Assembly: GCF_001542915.1 (NCBI RefSeq)
Contig: NZ_LNNH01000035.1
Location: 1-41,118, forward strand
Length of the DNA: 41,118 nt
Direction: 5' to 3'
From: Peribacillus simplex
Lineage (GTDB): Bacteria > Bacillota > Bacilli > Bacillales > DSM-1321
Shown in pieces: positions 25,524-33,678 of the stretch (position 1 is its first letter; the number at the start of each line of letters is the position of its first letter). The notes below the pieces were generated by a model. It was not told where the DNA came from. It worked only from the letters and a program-made list of their open reading frames with translations, and searched no databases. The translations under genes and the position numbers were made by a program.

Positions 25524-25820
25524 ATGGGATACATAGCGCCGGTCACACAATTTGATTATATTCAATATGCCAACAGGACGGTCGAAGCTGCAGAGAAAGT
25601 AAGAATTGTTAAAGGCACGACGCCCATTCAACCCATCCGTTTCACTCAGGTATTAGAGGAGGAAATGGGGAGTTTTGAAGGATTCAATCAAGTTCATCAG
25701 CGTACCCATGAAAGAACGGCAGGAGCGGGCACATATAAAAAGCAATTGGCCATGAGGGCCAGCAACCAGCTGACTGCTGCAATGACGGGAAAGGGAGTCT
25801 ACTTAAACGTTATGGTCTAG
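25524..25820 (+). CDS. Conserved-type hypothetical protein, 98 aa
   Basis: Starts at ATG after AAAAGGAGGG at good spacing and ends before a strong terminator, so it is a real gene. The sequence is soluble and mixed (MGYIAPVTQFDYIQYANRTVEAA...). I recognise no domain. It is divergent from yjcD and next to coat genes, so sporulation-related or yjcD-linked roles are both possible. Confidence 0.7.
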   Translation: MGYIAPVTQFDYIQYANRTVEAAEKVRIVKGTTPIQPIRFTQVLEEEMGSFEGFNQVHQRTHERTAGAGTYKKQLAMRASNQLTAAMTGKGVYLNVMV

Positions 25821-25835
25821 AATGCCATGAAATAC

Positions 25836-25865
25836 AAAAGAGGACACGTGAGTGTCCTTTTTGTG
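25836..25865. terminator. Bidirectional terminator (98-aa gene / cotX)
   Basis: AGGACAC-GTGA-GTGTCCT stem with A-run before and T-run after, serving the two convergent genes. Confidence 0.85.
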
Positions 25866-25873
25866 TTGATTTC

Positions 25874-26365
25874 TTAAAGGATGTCTATTTCAACGATTAG
25901 AGCTAACAATAGTTGTAGTAATAGTTGGATGTTAAGAGCGATTTGTGCATCCGTTGTCGTAATGTCGATATCACGGCTGTTCTCAACAATTGTTTTTTGA
26001 CGCGTGATTTGTTTGACATTAGAGGATTGGATCAATTCTTGAGTGATTCTTTCGGCATTATCTGCATCTGCGATGGAAATGCTTACGATGACCGCAATTG
26101 CAGCTTGCAATGCAGCTTGAAGAGAAAGGGCAGCTTTAACATCTGTTGAAGTGACATTTACATTACAGGAATCTTTAATGTAAATAAGTTCTTCGGAAAG
26201 CTGAACTTGATTATTATCCTGTCTTGCCTCTTGGTCAATCCTTGTGTCATCGTTGCCGTTACAAAATCCTGTCAGGGGGTGGTTGGAAGCGGAATCTAGA
26301 GCTGACCAAGATCTGTCACAGCTTTCATGTGTGTTACAGTTGCTACGGTATACATTTTGGTTCAT
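25874..26365 (-). CDS. cotX: CotX/CotV-family spore coat protein
   Basis: A 163-aa insoluble-coat/crust protein. The C-terminal part holds two tandem copies of the Spore coat X/V unit: IYIKDSCNVNVTSTDVKA followed by ALSLQAALQAAIAVIVSIS, then TIVENSRDIDITTTDAQIALNIQ with LLLQLLLALIVEIDI. The N-terminal region is Asn/Asp/Cys-rich with W-S-A-L-D. CotX is a crust component placed late by SigK/GerE. A SigK-like promoter lies upstream, and a CotW-like gene is the neighbour. Confidence 0.88.
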   Translation of the reverse strand: MNQNVYRSNCNTHESCDRSWSALDSASNHPLTGFCNGNDDTRIDQEARQDNNQVQLSEELIYIKDSCNVNVTSTDVKAALSLQAALQAAIAVIVSISIADADNAERITQELIQSSNVKQITRQKTIVENSRDIDITTTDAQIALNIQLLLQLLLALIVEIDIL

Positions 26366-26398
26366 GTCGTTTTTTCCTCCTTAGGTTTTATTCCCTAT

Positions 26399-26427
26399 TA
26401 AAATATGCTTCGATGATTATTCTGGTT
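26399..26427 (-). promoter_or_regulatory. Putative SigK promoter of cotX
   Basis: Reverse strand: AACC (26424-26427), 16-base spacer, CATATTTTA (26399-26407), a good fit to AC-N16-CATAnnnTA. Confidence 0.55.
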
Positions 26428-26599
26428 GGACGAATAAATCAATTAATTCGTCTATTTTTTTAAATATTTCGGAAAAGTATCGATGTGTGGGGATGAATGA
26501 TAAAGAAGCTGGAGTTTCAGAATGAAATGTAAGTGCTGCTATGTCTTGGTTAATTTAATTCTCGCCAGCAAGTAAGGTTTGATTAGCTGATATGGTCAA

Positions 26600-26863
26600 T
26601 CATTTTTTTTTGGAATCCGTGAATTTATTATGAATGGAATTCGTAACTGGATTAACATCGTGTTCCGTGATGTTTTTTTCCTGGTTTATGAGAATTTGCG
26701 ATTGCTCCTGTAAATAGCGAATGGTTTCTTTTAAGTTGTTTCTCTCTTTTTCAGTTAGATCAACTTTCTCCTTTTTGAAACCATGTTTTCTCATTGTCCT
26801 TGAAACAAGTAGCTCCATTAATCTTTTTTGCGACTCCTCCAGGTTAAATTCATTGTTACCCAT
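26600..26863 (-). CDS. cotW: CotW-like spore coat protein
   Basis: An 87-aa charged helical protein. The block LMELLVSRTMRKHGFKKEKVDLTEKERNNL with LQEQSQILINQEKN recalls the B. subtilis CotW core (…SKHGVTKDKM…LQAKSQALIENQKK) as I remember it. AGGAGGG site upstream. A possible SigK -10 (CATAGTCTA on the reverse strand, 26895-26903) precedes it, but the -35 is poor. Next to cotX, as expected of the cotVWX group. Confidence 0.7.
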   Translation of the reverse strand: MGNNEFNLEESQKRLMELLVSRTMRKHGFKKEKVDLTEKERNNLKETIRYLQEQSQILINQEKNITEHDVNPVTNSIHNKFTDSKKK

Positions 26864-26976
26864 AAAATTATCCCTCCTTGTTGCTTTCTATATATAGACT
26901 ATGTATTTTTGCGGAGATTGCCATTGAACGGAAAGGGTTTTTTATAAAACGATCATCAAGGAAGATGAAACAAACA

Positions 26977-27017
26977 AAAAAACGCTGTCCATCAGATGAC
27001 TGAAGGGACAGCGTTTT
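26977..27017 (-). terminator. Terminator of yjcG-yjcF
   Basis: A 12-bp stem (AAAACGCTGTCC with GGACAGCGTTTT) followed on the reverse strand by a T-run. Confidence 0.85.
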
Positions 27018-27021
27018 GGTA

Positions 27022-27450
27022 TCATGATAAAGTTTTTATCATCGTTTTATGAGGAATGCCAGCATCCATGAATTCATCGGACACAATCTCATATCCTAAT
27101 TTGGAATAAAACGGTATGGCGTGAACTTGCGCATCAAGCTTCAATTGATGCATTCCCTGCTGGATGGCGTATTCCTCGATTGCGTTCATGATCATGGCAC
27201 CGGCCCCATTTTTCCTGCCTGTTGCCAGGACACAGATGCGTTGGACTTTACCGATGTTGTCGATGTCCCTTAAGCGGCCTGCACCGACTGGCTGTTCCTG
27301 CTCATTATATAAGACGAAATGCGTGGAAACGTCTTCGTATTGATCGATTTCTTCTTCAATCGGCACATTTTGTTCTTGAACGAATACTTGCCTTCGAATC
27401 ATATACGCTTTTTCACGCTCTTGGCTGTTTTCGGCAATTTTTACAAACAC
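27022..27450 (-). CDS. yjcF: GNAT-family N-acetyltransferase YjcF
   Basis: A 142-aa GNAT domain. The acetyl-CoA-binding motif A region RICVLATGRKNGAGAMIMNAI and the terminal LDAQVHAIPFYSKLGYEIVSDEFMDAGIPHKTM are the YjcF/ElaA type. Substrate unknown. GTG start at 27450; its GGAG site lies within the last codons of yjcG, 5 bases away, so they are coupled. Confidence 0.88.
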   Translation of the reverse strand: MFVKIAENSQEREKAYMIRRQVFVQEQNVPIEEEIDQYEDVSTHFVLYNEQEQPVGAGRLRDIDNIGKVQRICVLATGRKNGAGAMIMNAIEEYAIQQGMHQLKLDAQVHAIPFYSKLGYEIVSDEFMDAGIPHKTMIKTLS

Positions 27451-27454
27451 GGCT

Positions 27455-27970
27455 TTATTCAGCTCCTAACCTAAATGTTTCGTATACCGTCCAGGCACCG
27501 TCCTCTAGCTGATACAACAGATGAATCCGCTTCACTTCTTCTTCATGGCTGACATCAAGCATGCTTAGCTGACCTAAAACATCGGAATGTTCATTATCGG
27601 ATAAATCTTGGGCGATGGTGATGTGCGGCACGAAAGCATATTCATTTTCACTTTTTATGAAACTCTCATCGTTCAGCGCCTCATGCAGCTCCTGAAGCCC
27701 TTCGGATAGCTCCACCTTGAAATAGATCGTATTGCTTACCGGTTGGAAGGACTTCGCTTTCGTCACATTCATCGTAAAAGGCCTGCACTTTTGGGCAATG
27801 TCTTTTATTTGGTCAGCAATCGCCGAAATTTCCATGTCCGTCGCTTCAAACGTTGGCTTAAGCGTCAGGTGCGGTGGAATGAACGCATACTTCGTATCAT
27901 ATCTCTTTCGATAGGAGTTAGCTAAGTCTTGAAGTTTCTTTGTAGGGAAAATGGCAACACCGTATTTCAT
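27455..27970 (-). CDS. yjcG: 2H phosphoesterase YjcG (2'-5' RNA ligase-like)
   Basis: A 171-aa protein with two HxT motifs, PHLTLKP (about residues 33-39) and PHITIAQ (about 115-121), the catalytic pair of the 2H superfamily. The substrate in Bacillus is unclear. GGAGG site 8 bases before the ATG. Co-transcribed with yjcF, downstream of yjcH. Confidence 0.9.
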   Translation of the reverse strand: MKYGVAIFPTKKLQDLANSYRKRYDTKYAFIPPHLTLKPTFEATDMEISAIADQIKDIAQKCRPFTMNVTKAKSFQPVSNTIYFKVELSEGLQELHEALNDESFIKSENEYAFVPHITIAQDLSDNEHSDVLGQLSMLDVSHEEEVKRIHLLYQLEDGAWTVYETFRLGAE

Positions 27971-28040
27971 AAATAAAACCTCCTGATATTTATAATGGTT
28001 GTATGGTGGCTGGATATGTTGTGGAGAAACCTATTACAGG

Positions 28041-28763
28041 TTAGAACATTTCCAGCAGTGCTCTTTTTAAATCTGCCTGCCAATATTTCCAGGTATGATT
28101 ACCTTCAAATTCTTCATAGAAGCACGGAAATCCTTTTTGGTTCAATAATTGATGCAATTTCCTGTTGGGCTCTATGAAATTTGCCCGATTCCCATCAGTC
28201 GTTGGTACGTCGGTTTCATCAGTCCCGATCACATGATAAAGTTCGAGTAGATGCGGATCCTCAAAGTTGCGTACAGCCTCCATCACGGCTTCATTGGCCA
28301 GGGGCGACTGCATGATGCACTTCCCGAATGTGTGCGGATACTTCAGGGCGGCCAATAATGAAACAGTACCGCCAAGCGAGTCGCCTATCAGGGCGCGGCC
28401 ATGTCCCATTTGATAGGTCGGAAATTCTTCATCCAGAAACGGGACAAGTTCATGGGCAAGGAAACGTATGTATGCAAGGTGCTGTTCCCCGTCTGGATGA
28501 TATTTGCTTCTGCGGTCAAAACGATCTTTATAGGGAATGCCCACAACGATTATATTCTCGATTTCATCGTTACCCAATAATTCATCGGCTACACGGCCGA
28601 TTCGGCCCATTTGAAAATAATCACGTCCATCCTGAGCAATTACAAGCGAATATTTATACAATGGTGAATAATTAGCAGGCAAGTAAACAAGCAGTTCCAA
28701 TTCCTCCGCCAGCGCTTCACTTTTAAACATGTACTCTTTAATTGTGCCTTTGCGTAAACTCAT
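28041..28763 (-). CDS. yjcH: Esterase YjcH (EsteraseD/enterochelin-esterase-like)
   Basis: An alpha/beta hydrolase of about 240 aa. The nucleophile elbow is GDSLGG, with YHVIGTDETDVPT in the acid region and the catalytic His probably in EGNHTWKYWQ. The start at 28763 (ATG with GAGG 8 bases upstream) is preferred over an ATG 21 bases earlier. Substrate unknown. First of the yjcH-yjcG-yjcF group, the same order as B. subtilis. Confidence 0.87.
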   Translation of the reverse strand: MSLRKGTIKEYMFKSEALAEELELLVYLPANYSPLYKYSLVIAQDGRDYFQMGRIGRVADELLGNDEIENIIVVGIPYKDRFDRRSKYHPDGEQHLAYIRFLAHELVPFLDEEFPTYQMGHGRALIGDSLGGTVSLLAALKYPHTFGKCIMQSPLANEAVMEAVRNFEDPHLLELYHVIGTDETDVPTTDGNRANFIEPNRKLHQLLNQKGFPCFYEEFEGNHTWKYWQADLKRALLEMF

Positions 28764-28875
28764 TTCCCGCACCTCGATGATCATTAATAATGAAATACTT
28801 ATTACTTAGTTATTTTATCATAGCCTTGCGAGATTTTCCCGTCCCAAGAATTTGGAATAAAAAATTTTCTTTATA

Positions 28876-28895
28876 TTTTCTAAAAATTTAGAAAA
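28876..28895 (+). promoter_or_regulatory. 20-bp palindrome over the -35 region of the PgpA-family gene
   Basis: TTTTCTAAA-AA-TTTAGAAAA is a perfect 9-2-9 palindrome. A TATAAT -10 box follows at 28904-28909. The palindrome occupies the place of the -35 box, so it may be an operator; A+T-rich palindromes also arise by chance. Confidence 0.45.
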
Positions 28896-28954
28896 TTTAA
28901 TGCTATAATACAAGGATATCTATCCATCATACTATAAAAAAGGTGGGGAATTAA

Positions 28955-29512
28955 ATGGCAGATGTACACGTACACAGCAGGGAAGTAACAAAGGCGGCAA
29001 AGCGCCTCTTAATGGAACGCGGCGTCAGTGTGGAAGCCATAGCGAAAATCGTTTACGAATTGCAGATTCCATACAAAGCCGATCTCGAATTGGAGGAATG
29101 CATCCGCAGCGTCGAGCGTGTCCTATTGAAAAGGGAAATACAGCATGCGATTCTAGTCGGTGTGGAGCTTGATAAACTGGCAGAGCAAAAGAAGCTTTCC
29201 GAACCTCTTCAATCCATCGTTGAATCCGATGAAGGCTTGTTCGGCGTCGATGAAACCATCGCATTCGGTGCAGTCCTCGGATACGGAAGCATTGCTGTCA
29301 CGACATTTGGCCACTTGGATAAAAATAAAATAGGCGTCATCCACGAGCTCGATAAGAAGCAGGAAGGAGTTGTCCATACCTTCCTGGATGATATCGTTGC
29401 AAGCATTGCCGCGAGTGCCGCCTCAAGATTGGCCCATCGCCTGAGGGATGAAGAAGAATCGTTGACGGAAAGGGAAAAGGACATCCAGGAAGAAGAAGAG
29501 TTAATCGGATGA
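28955..29512 (+). CDS. pgpA: Phosphatidylglycerophosphatase A-family protein
   Basis: A 185-aa protein of the PgpA family (B. subtilis relatives YutG and YpjQ). Family features: FGAVLGYGSIAVTTFGHLDKNKIGVIHELDKK and HTFLDDIVASIAASAASRLAHR. Unlike proteobacterial PgpA it has no strongly hydrophobic segments, as in the Gram-positive type. Probable role: dephosphorylation of phosphatidylglycerophosphate or a related phosphate. Site AGGTGGGG. Confidence 0.78.
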   Translation: MADVHVHSREVTKAAKRLLMERGVSVEAIAKIVYELQIPYKADLELEECIRSVERVLLKREIQHAILVGVELDKLAEQKKLSEPLQSIVESDEGLFGVDETIAFGAVLGYGSIAVTTFGHLDKNKIGVIHELDKKQEGVVHTFLDDIVASIAASAASRLAHRLRDEEESLTEREKDIQEEEELIG

Positions 29513-29532
29513 ATCCTATGGGTCATGCGGAC

Positions 29533-29754
29533 TCATCCGGATCGATCGTATTTTGCCTTGATGAGGCGGGCAGAAAGGATATTATTCATTTTGAACGTCC
29601 GTTTCGTCTGCCTCAGAAAACAGAAAGCATGAATATGGCCTGGATATATTTCTAGAACCTGGATTTTCCGTTGTGTAATCTTTCCTTGCTCCGAGAGGTA
29701 AATGATCTCCAGAGGAACCTTTTCTTCCATATGCTTGCGAAGGATATATTTCAT
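29533..29754 (-). CDS. WYL-like mini-domain protein
   Basis: A 73-aa protein resembling a stand-alone WYL domain fold (LEIIYLSEQGKITQRKIQVLEI, HAFCFLRQTKRTFKMNNILSARLI). WYL domains usually bind ligands in transcription regulators. With no DNA-binding part it may be a small effector or of unknown function. AGGGG site upstream. Convergent with the PgpA-family gene, 20 bases apart. Confidence 0.65.
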   Translation of the reverse strand: MKYILRKHMEEKVPLEIIYLSEQGKITQRKIQVLEIYPGHIHAFCFLRQTKRTFKMNNILSARLIKAKYDRSG

Positions 29755-29891
29755 TTCCGATCGCCCCTTTGCTAACTTACTTGGTTTTAATCATTATATG
29801 CGAACGTACGTTTTTTATGCAAGTGAAAAAGGAACATTTGTTCGTTTTTGTGAAAAATGAAATAAAATTAAAACTTTTTTACTATAATGCG

Positions 29892-29919
29892 TTGACTTTT
29901 CACCAAAAAAACTTATAAT
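29892..29919 (+). promoter_or_regulatory. Promoter of tRNA-Val
   Basis: -35 TTGACT at 29892-29897, 16-base spacer, -10 TATAAT at 29914-29919, 42 bases before the tRNA. Confidence 0.8.
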
Positions 29920-29961
29920 AAATTATGTACTTAAGTAATTCACACGCAAGCTTATACATAC

Positions 29962-30033
29962 GACTTGTTAGCTCAGTGGGAGAGCACTTCCTTGACAGGG
30001 AAGGGGTCGTGGGTTCGAATCCCTCACAGGTCA
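29962..30033 (+). tRNA. tRNA-Val (anticodon GAC)
   Basis: A 72-nt cloverleaf: acceptor GACTTGT/ACAGGTC, D-arm GCTC/GAGC, anticodon stem CTTCC/GGAAG with loop TTGACAG (anticodon GAC), T-arm with TTCGAAT loop, discriminator A. CCA is not encoded. The T-stem GTGGG/CCCTC has one T-T mismatch, and the acceptor has two G-U pairs. It stands alone, not in a tRNA/rRNA cluster, and is followed by its own terminator. Confidence 0.9.
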
Positions 30034-30167
30034 TCAACTAACAAAGGCTCAAATCCTTGATATAATAAGGGTTTGGGTCTTTTTTTTGTATGTTTCCCAT
30101 TAATTCCTTATGAGGGTGTCAAATACTTACGATAAACACAAGTTATTCTTGAATCAACTAACAAGGC
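30033..30167 (+). repeat. Direct repeats at the tRNA 3' end (possible att scar)
   Basis: ATCAACTAACAAAGGC starts at the tRNA discriminator base (30033-30048), and ATCAACTAACAAGGC recurs at 30153-30167, 120 bases on; 12 bases are identical, with a one-base indel before GGC. tRNA 3' ends are common integration targets, so this may be a trace of an excised element. No integrase is present. Confidence 0.45.
30045..30087 (+). terminator. Terminator of tRNA-Val
   Basis: A 14-bp stem with three G-U pairs (30045-30058 with the stretch ending 30080) followed by eight T. Confidence 0.85.
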
Positions 30168-30188
30168 ACAATATTGAAGGAGAAAATC

Positions 30189-31016
30189 ATGAGTTATCTC
30201 GGAGAGTATTTGAACATGCCGCCAACAATTGACAAGCTCCATACATTAAAGAAGGAAATTGAAAAAGAAGGCTACTCCTTAAGTGATTTATCGCTTTATT
30301 TAGAATTTGACTTCTCCCCTTATGAAACTACTCTCTATGATGTCATTACTTTTGCCAGTACAGGCGTTGACGGCATACATTTCGGATTTCTAACTGACTT
30401 CGGTAGAGTATCTGATTTAGAGAATGCGTTCGTCGTTTGTATTAGTCCCATGGATTTTGATACACATATCAAGATTGTAGCAAGAAATATTAGGGAGTAT
30501 CTTAGCTTGGTTTGTACGATGAAAGATGCCTTAAGTATATCTAACTTTAATATCTTCGAAGAAGAAGAACAGTATATTCAATATCTTCAAGAACAAAATC
30601 AAGTAAAACCTGAAGATAAGGAATTTGAAGAAGAAGCAAAATATGTAGTGGAGAAGATATTAGACGCGTTTGGAAGCGAATCAATCGAGGATGTCTATCA
30701 TTATGTAGAGATAAAAGTAAGGGAACAAAGAGCACAACAAACCATTTTTCCCACTCTTGATGGGTTAGGCATCATACCTGTAGATAACGTGACGAGCAGC
30801 CATATCCTATATAAACTTGAAAAAGATATGACGATTGACTTGGCAGAAATGAAAGCCTTTTTTTATTCTGCAACAACAGAAAGTAAACTGGCTTTCATCA
30901 GAGATGTCCAATTCACTTATTTAATTACAAATGGTATAGCGTTAAAGGAATTGGTCATTCAAGAAATGATTAAATTGGGTTTACAGGATGAAGTGGATAG
31001 ATTATACGTGTTTTAG
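30189..31016 (+). CDS. Unrecognised 275-aa protein, island-like
   Basis: The start at ATG 30189 follows GAAGGAG at 7-base spacing. The protein is acidic and soluble. The N-terminal half includes VDGIHFGFLTDFGRVSDLENAFVVCISPMDFDTHIKIVARNIREYLSLVCT, which in style recalls SUKH/immunity-type proteins, but I cannot assign it. A charged helical middle (EEEEQYIQYLQEQNQVKPEDKEFEEEAKYVVEKIL) and a C-terminal part rich in hydrophobic strands follow. It lies just after the tRNA-associated direct repeats, has lower G+C than its surroundings, and has no counterpart in the syntenic B. subtilis block, suggesting horizontal acquisition. Confidence 0.75.
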   Translation: MSYLGEYLNMPPTIDKLHTLKKEIEKEGYSLSDLSLYLEFDFSPYETTLYDVITFASTGVDGIHFGFLTDFGRVSDLENAFVVCISPMDFDTHIKIVARNIREYLSLVCTMKDALSISNFNIFEEEEQYIQYLQEQNQVKPEDKEFEEEAKYVVEKILDAFGSESIEDVYHYVEIKVREQRAQQTIFPTLDGLGIIPVDNVTSSHILYKLEKDMTIDLAEMKAFFYSATTESKLAFIRDVQFTYLITNGIALKELVIQEMIKLGLQDEVDRLYVF

Positions 31017-31118
31017 GCCTTTTTTTCTTGCCTAATTGACACCTTTGGGCGTAACATGCCAAAAATGCTTAGGGGTTACTTGCAGAGGGATTCATTTGGG
31101 GATCGGACTTCGGCAAAC

Positions 31119-31150
31119 AAAAGGGACGCTCATTATTGAGGTCCCTTTTT
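31119..31150. terminator. Bidirectional terminator
   Basis: AAAAGGGAC pairs with GTCCCTTTT around a 13-nt loop, with A- and T-runs outside. It separates the orphan gene from the convergent site-2 protease gene. Confidence 0.8.
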
Positions 31151-31159
31151 CAAAATGCG

Positions 31160-32296
31160 TTAAGGTAATGAAGTTTTATATTGTTCCATTAAATCACCTG
31201 CATATAAGCTCGTTAACATTAAGAAAATGGCAAGTCCAAGGTATAAGGAGAACCAGATCACTTTTGTTTTGAGACTTGATGAGTAATAGGATTTCTCTTT
31301 GTCCCTGATTTTCGTTTGTTCTTGCACTTCTTTAAAAAACGTTGCTGCAATTCGTTCATAGGTGCCTATATTTTCAAAATCGGTCGGTCCGTACTGGTAT
31401 TCATTCGAATTAGCAGCATCAAGTAAGGATCTATAAATAGTTAATTTTACCTCGGTCCGTTGTTTTTCTTTTAGCTTATCATCATCGAATAGCGGGATAT
31501 GCCAACTCTTCATTTTGTTAAGCTTTCCATGCAGCCGACTTAATTCCATATTCCAAATATTGACGAGGCGAATTTTTTCTTCTTCTGTTGCAGCTGCAAA
31601 TTCCTCTAGCTGTTCCATACCAAATTGATTGGATTCGATTACGCTATCTCTTTGATTTATGGTTATCTCGCTGCGGAATTCGTTCCACCATTTAGAGATT
31701 CCTAATATGAAGAAAAGAATTAATAACGGATTGGGGCGGAAGAACATATATACGACCATTCCGATAATCCCGACTACCCAAAGTTTTGCAGAGATGACTC
31801 CTACAATACGTCCCCCATCAAGAGGATGCACAGGCATTAGATTGAACAGATTAATCATGGCTCCAAGGGTAATGACCAAAAGCCAAAACGGATTTTCCGT
31901 CACCAAAAATAAGGGGATGGCTGGTAAGAATGCTACTGTACCTAACAATGGTCCTCCAAATGCAAGATAAGCTTCTTGGTTAGCATTCTTCGGTTCTTCT
32001 TTAAGGGCAATTAACGCTCCGACAAACGGGAAGAAAATGGCACTGGATGTTTTGATGCCCTTTCGCTTAGCCGCAAGTAAATGGCCCATTTCATGGATAT
32101 AAATAAGGTAGACTAAGGCTGCAGCAAATTTCCAACCGTAAACCAACGCATACGCTCCCAGTGAAACGAAAATAGATAAGAGAGAACCCACTTTTGCTAC
32201 TTTCAATAGCGCAAGCAACCACTTTATTTTCCCGAGGAAAAACAACCCGATTGCACCTAAACTTACCCATCCTTTATTCAATGTAGATTCTTTCAA
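31160..32296 (-). CDS. Site-2 protease-family (M50) membrane metallopeptidase
   Basis: 378 aa. The zinc site HEMGH is at residues 68-72 inside a membrane helix. The third-ligand motif MPVHPLDGGRI (Asp160) follows, as in compact M50 proteases. There are about six membrane helices in residues 10-200, a long charged cytoplasmic segment (about 205-340) and a final C-terminal helix. The TTG start has AGGAGG upstream. Substrate unknown; such enzymes cleave membrane-bound regulators or peptides. The soluble insert plus extra C-terminal helix is longer than minimal members. Confidence 0.85.
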   Translation of the reverse strand: MKESTLNKGWVSLGAIGLFFLGKIKWLLALLKVAKVGSLLSIFVSLGAYALVYGWKFAAALVYLIYIHEMGHLLAAKRKGIKTSSAIFFPFVGALIALKEEPKNANQEAYLAFGGPLLGTVAFLPAIPLFLVTENPFWLLVITLGAMINLFNLMPVHPLDGGRIVGVISAKLWVVGIIGMVVYMFFRPNPLLILFFILGISKWWNEFRSEITINQRDSVIESNQFGMEQLEEFAAATEEEKIRLVNIWNMELSRLHGKLNKMKSWHIPLFDDDKLKEKQRTEVKLTIYRSLLDAANSNEYQYGPTDFENIGTYERIAATFFKEVQEQTKIRDKEKSYYSSSLKTKVIWFSLYLGLAIFLMLTSLYAGDLMEQYKTSLP

Positions 32297-32839
32297 AACG
32301 TACCTCCTAGAGTATATGGGAAAACAAATGATCCCGGTGATACTCTTCTTATTGATTTATCCACTTTTAATATCCTTATTATAGCTTATTTTTTCTTTGC
32401 CTTTAGGAGTATTTGCCTGAAAATATCAACTTCCAAATCTTTTTTTATTTAACAATCACCATAGAAACGGAAAGTATGGGCGAGTGATAATCGCCTATGT
32501 GTCAGTGTTTTATTGAATGATAAAGAACCAGAGCGGTGGTTTTGACAGGGGAAAGCGCAAAAAAGTGATTTGTGACGGTGGCTCGTCCGTTGCAGGGCAT
32601 CAGCCTCTTTGGTACACTATGCAGAAGTGCATTATTCTTTGATTGGGAAATATTACGTTCCGATTTGCATTGTGGTATTTCGTTTTCGGGGCACATAATA
32701 AATGACAATGATGAAAACTTAAATATGTAAAGAAGCGTTTCTAAGGAAAAATCATATGTTCCCTCATACAGCAGGCGTGTATGGGGGCTTATATTTTATC
32801 AGGTTTTTTGTCCGGATAGCTTTACAGTAGGAGGAAGCA
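32297..32839. other. 540-base intergenic region upstream of truA
   Basis: No supported gene; the only longer frame (reverse, 32502-32708) has no ribosome-binding site and looks like chance. A hairpin of about 10 bp (CCCTCATACA with TGTATGGGGG, about 32761-32787) lies 53 bases before truA and may be a leader structure. Confidence 0.4.
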
Positions 32840-33576
32840 ATGAACAATTATAAGCTGACCATTCAATATGATGGCGGACGCTATAGGGGCTGGCAACGGC
32901 TGGGCGATAGTGACGATACGATTCAAGGGAAAATAGAAAATGTATTAACGGAAATGGCAGGGGAGAAAATCGAAATCATTGGATGCAGCAGAACGGATGC
33001 CGGTGTTCATGCTTTTGCCCAGATTGCCAATTTCAAGATCGCTGGAAATTTGACAGAATCAGAAATAATGAACTATTTGAATAGATATTTGCCCCAAGAT
33101 ATAAGCATCAAAGAGGTCATGTTAGTTCCTGATCGTTTTCATGCCCGTTATAATGCTAAGGACAAAACCTATTTATATAAGATCTGGAACGAGAGGTATA
33201 CGAATCCGTTCATGAGAAAGTACAGTATGCATGTTGAGGAAAGCTGGATATAGAAAGAATGAAAAGGGCGTGTCAATATTTTATAGGTGCCCATGATTTC
33301 ACTGCTTTTTCAAATGCAAAGTCCAAGAAAAAATCAATGGTGCGTGAAATATATGTGATTGATATAGTGGAAAATGCCGGATTCATCGAAATTAGTGTGC
33401 GTGGGGATGGTTTTCTTTATAATATGGTTAGAAAGATGGTCGGGACGCTGATAGAGGTCGGTCTTGGTGAAATAGACGCTGAGCAAATCCCGGGCATTCT
33501 GGAGTCGAAGGAAAGAATCCAAACGGGCCGTATGGCGGATGCCGGCGGGCTGCATTTAGTAAAGGTTGATTTTTAG
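32840..33576 (+). pseudogene. truA: tRNA pseudouridine synthase A, frameshifted
   Basis: Two frames together make one TruA of about 245 aa, the normal length. The first (32840-33253) has the catalytic motif GCSRTDAGVHA and ends HVEESWI-stop. The second, in the -1 frame, continues LDIERMKRACQYFIGAHDFTAFSNAKSKKKSMVREI...VRGDGFLYNMVRKMVG to the end. One missing A in the AAAG run at 33240-33243 would restore EEKLDIERM. Either the gene is recently inactivated (or read through by slippage), or there is a sequencing error. Ribosome-binding site AGGAGGAAG. The genomic context is not the ribosomal-protein cluster, so this is probably a second truA. Confidence 0.85.
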
Positions 33577-33678
33577 ACAGGATATGGCTGGACTGGTTGT
33601 CTGGAGAAAATGGTTGAAAAAGTGAAGAAACAGGGAAGAATGGTAAAGTTGAATAGCACGAAGGAAGGGGAGATTTTC

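Noticed and set aside
32502..32708. 68-aa reverse frame between the M50 protease and truA
   Set aside because: No ribosome-binding site and no family resemblance; probably chance.
32840..33576. Programmed -1 frameshifting in truA
   Set aside because: The site has only AAAG without a canonical slippery heptamer, so mutation or a sequencing error is simpler; kept only as an alternative.
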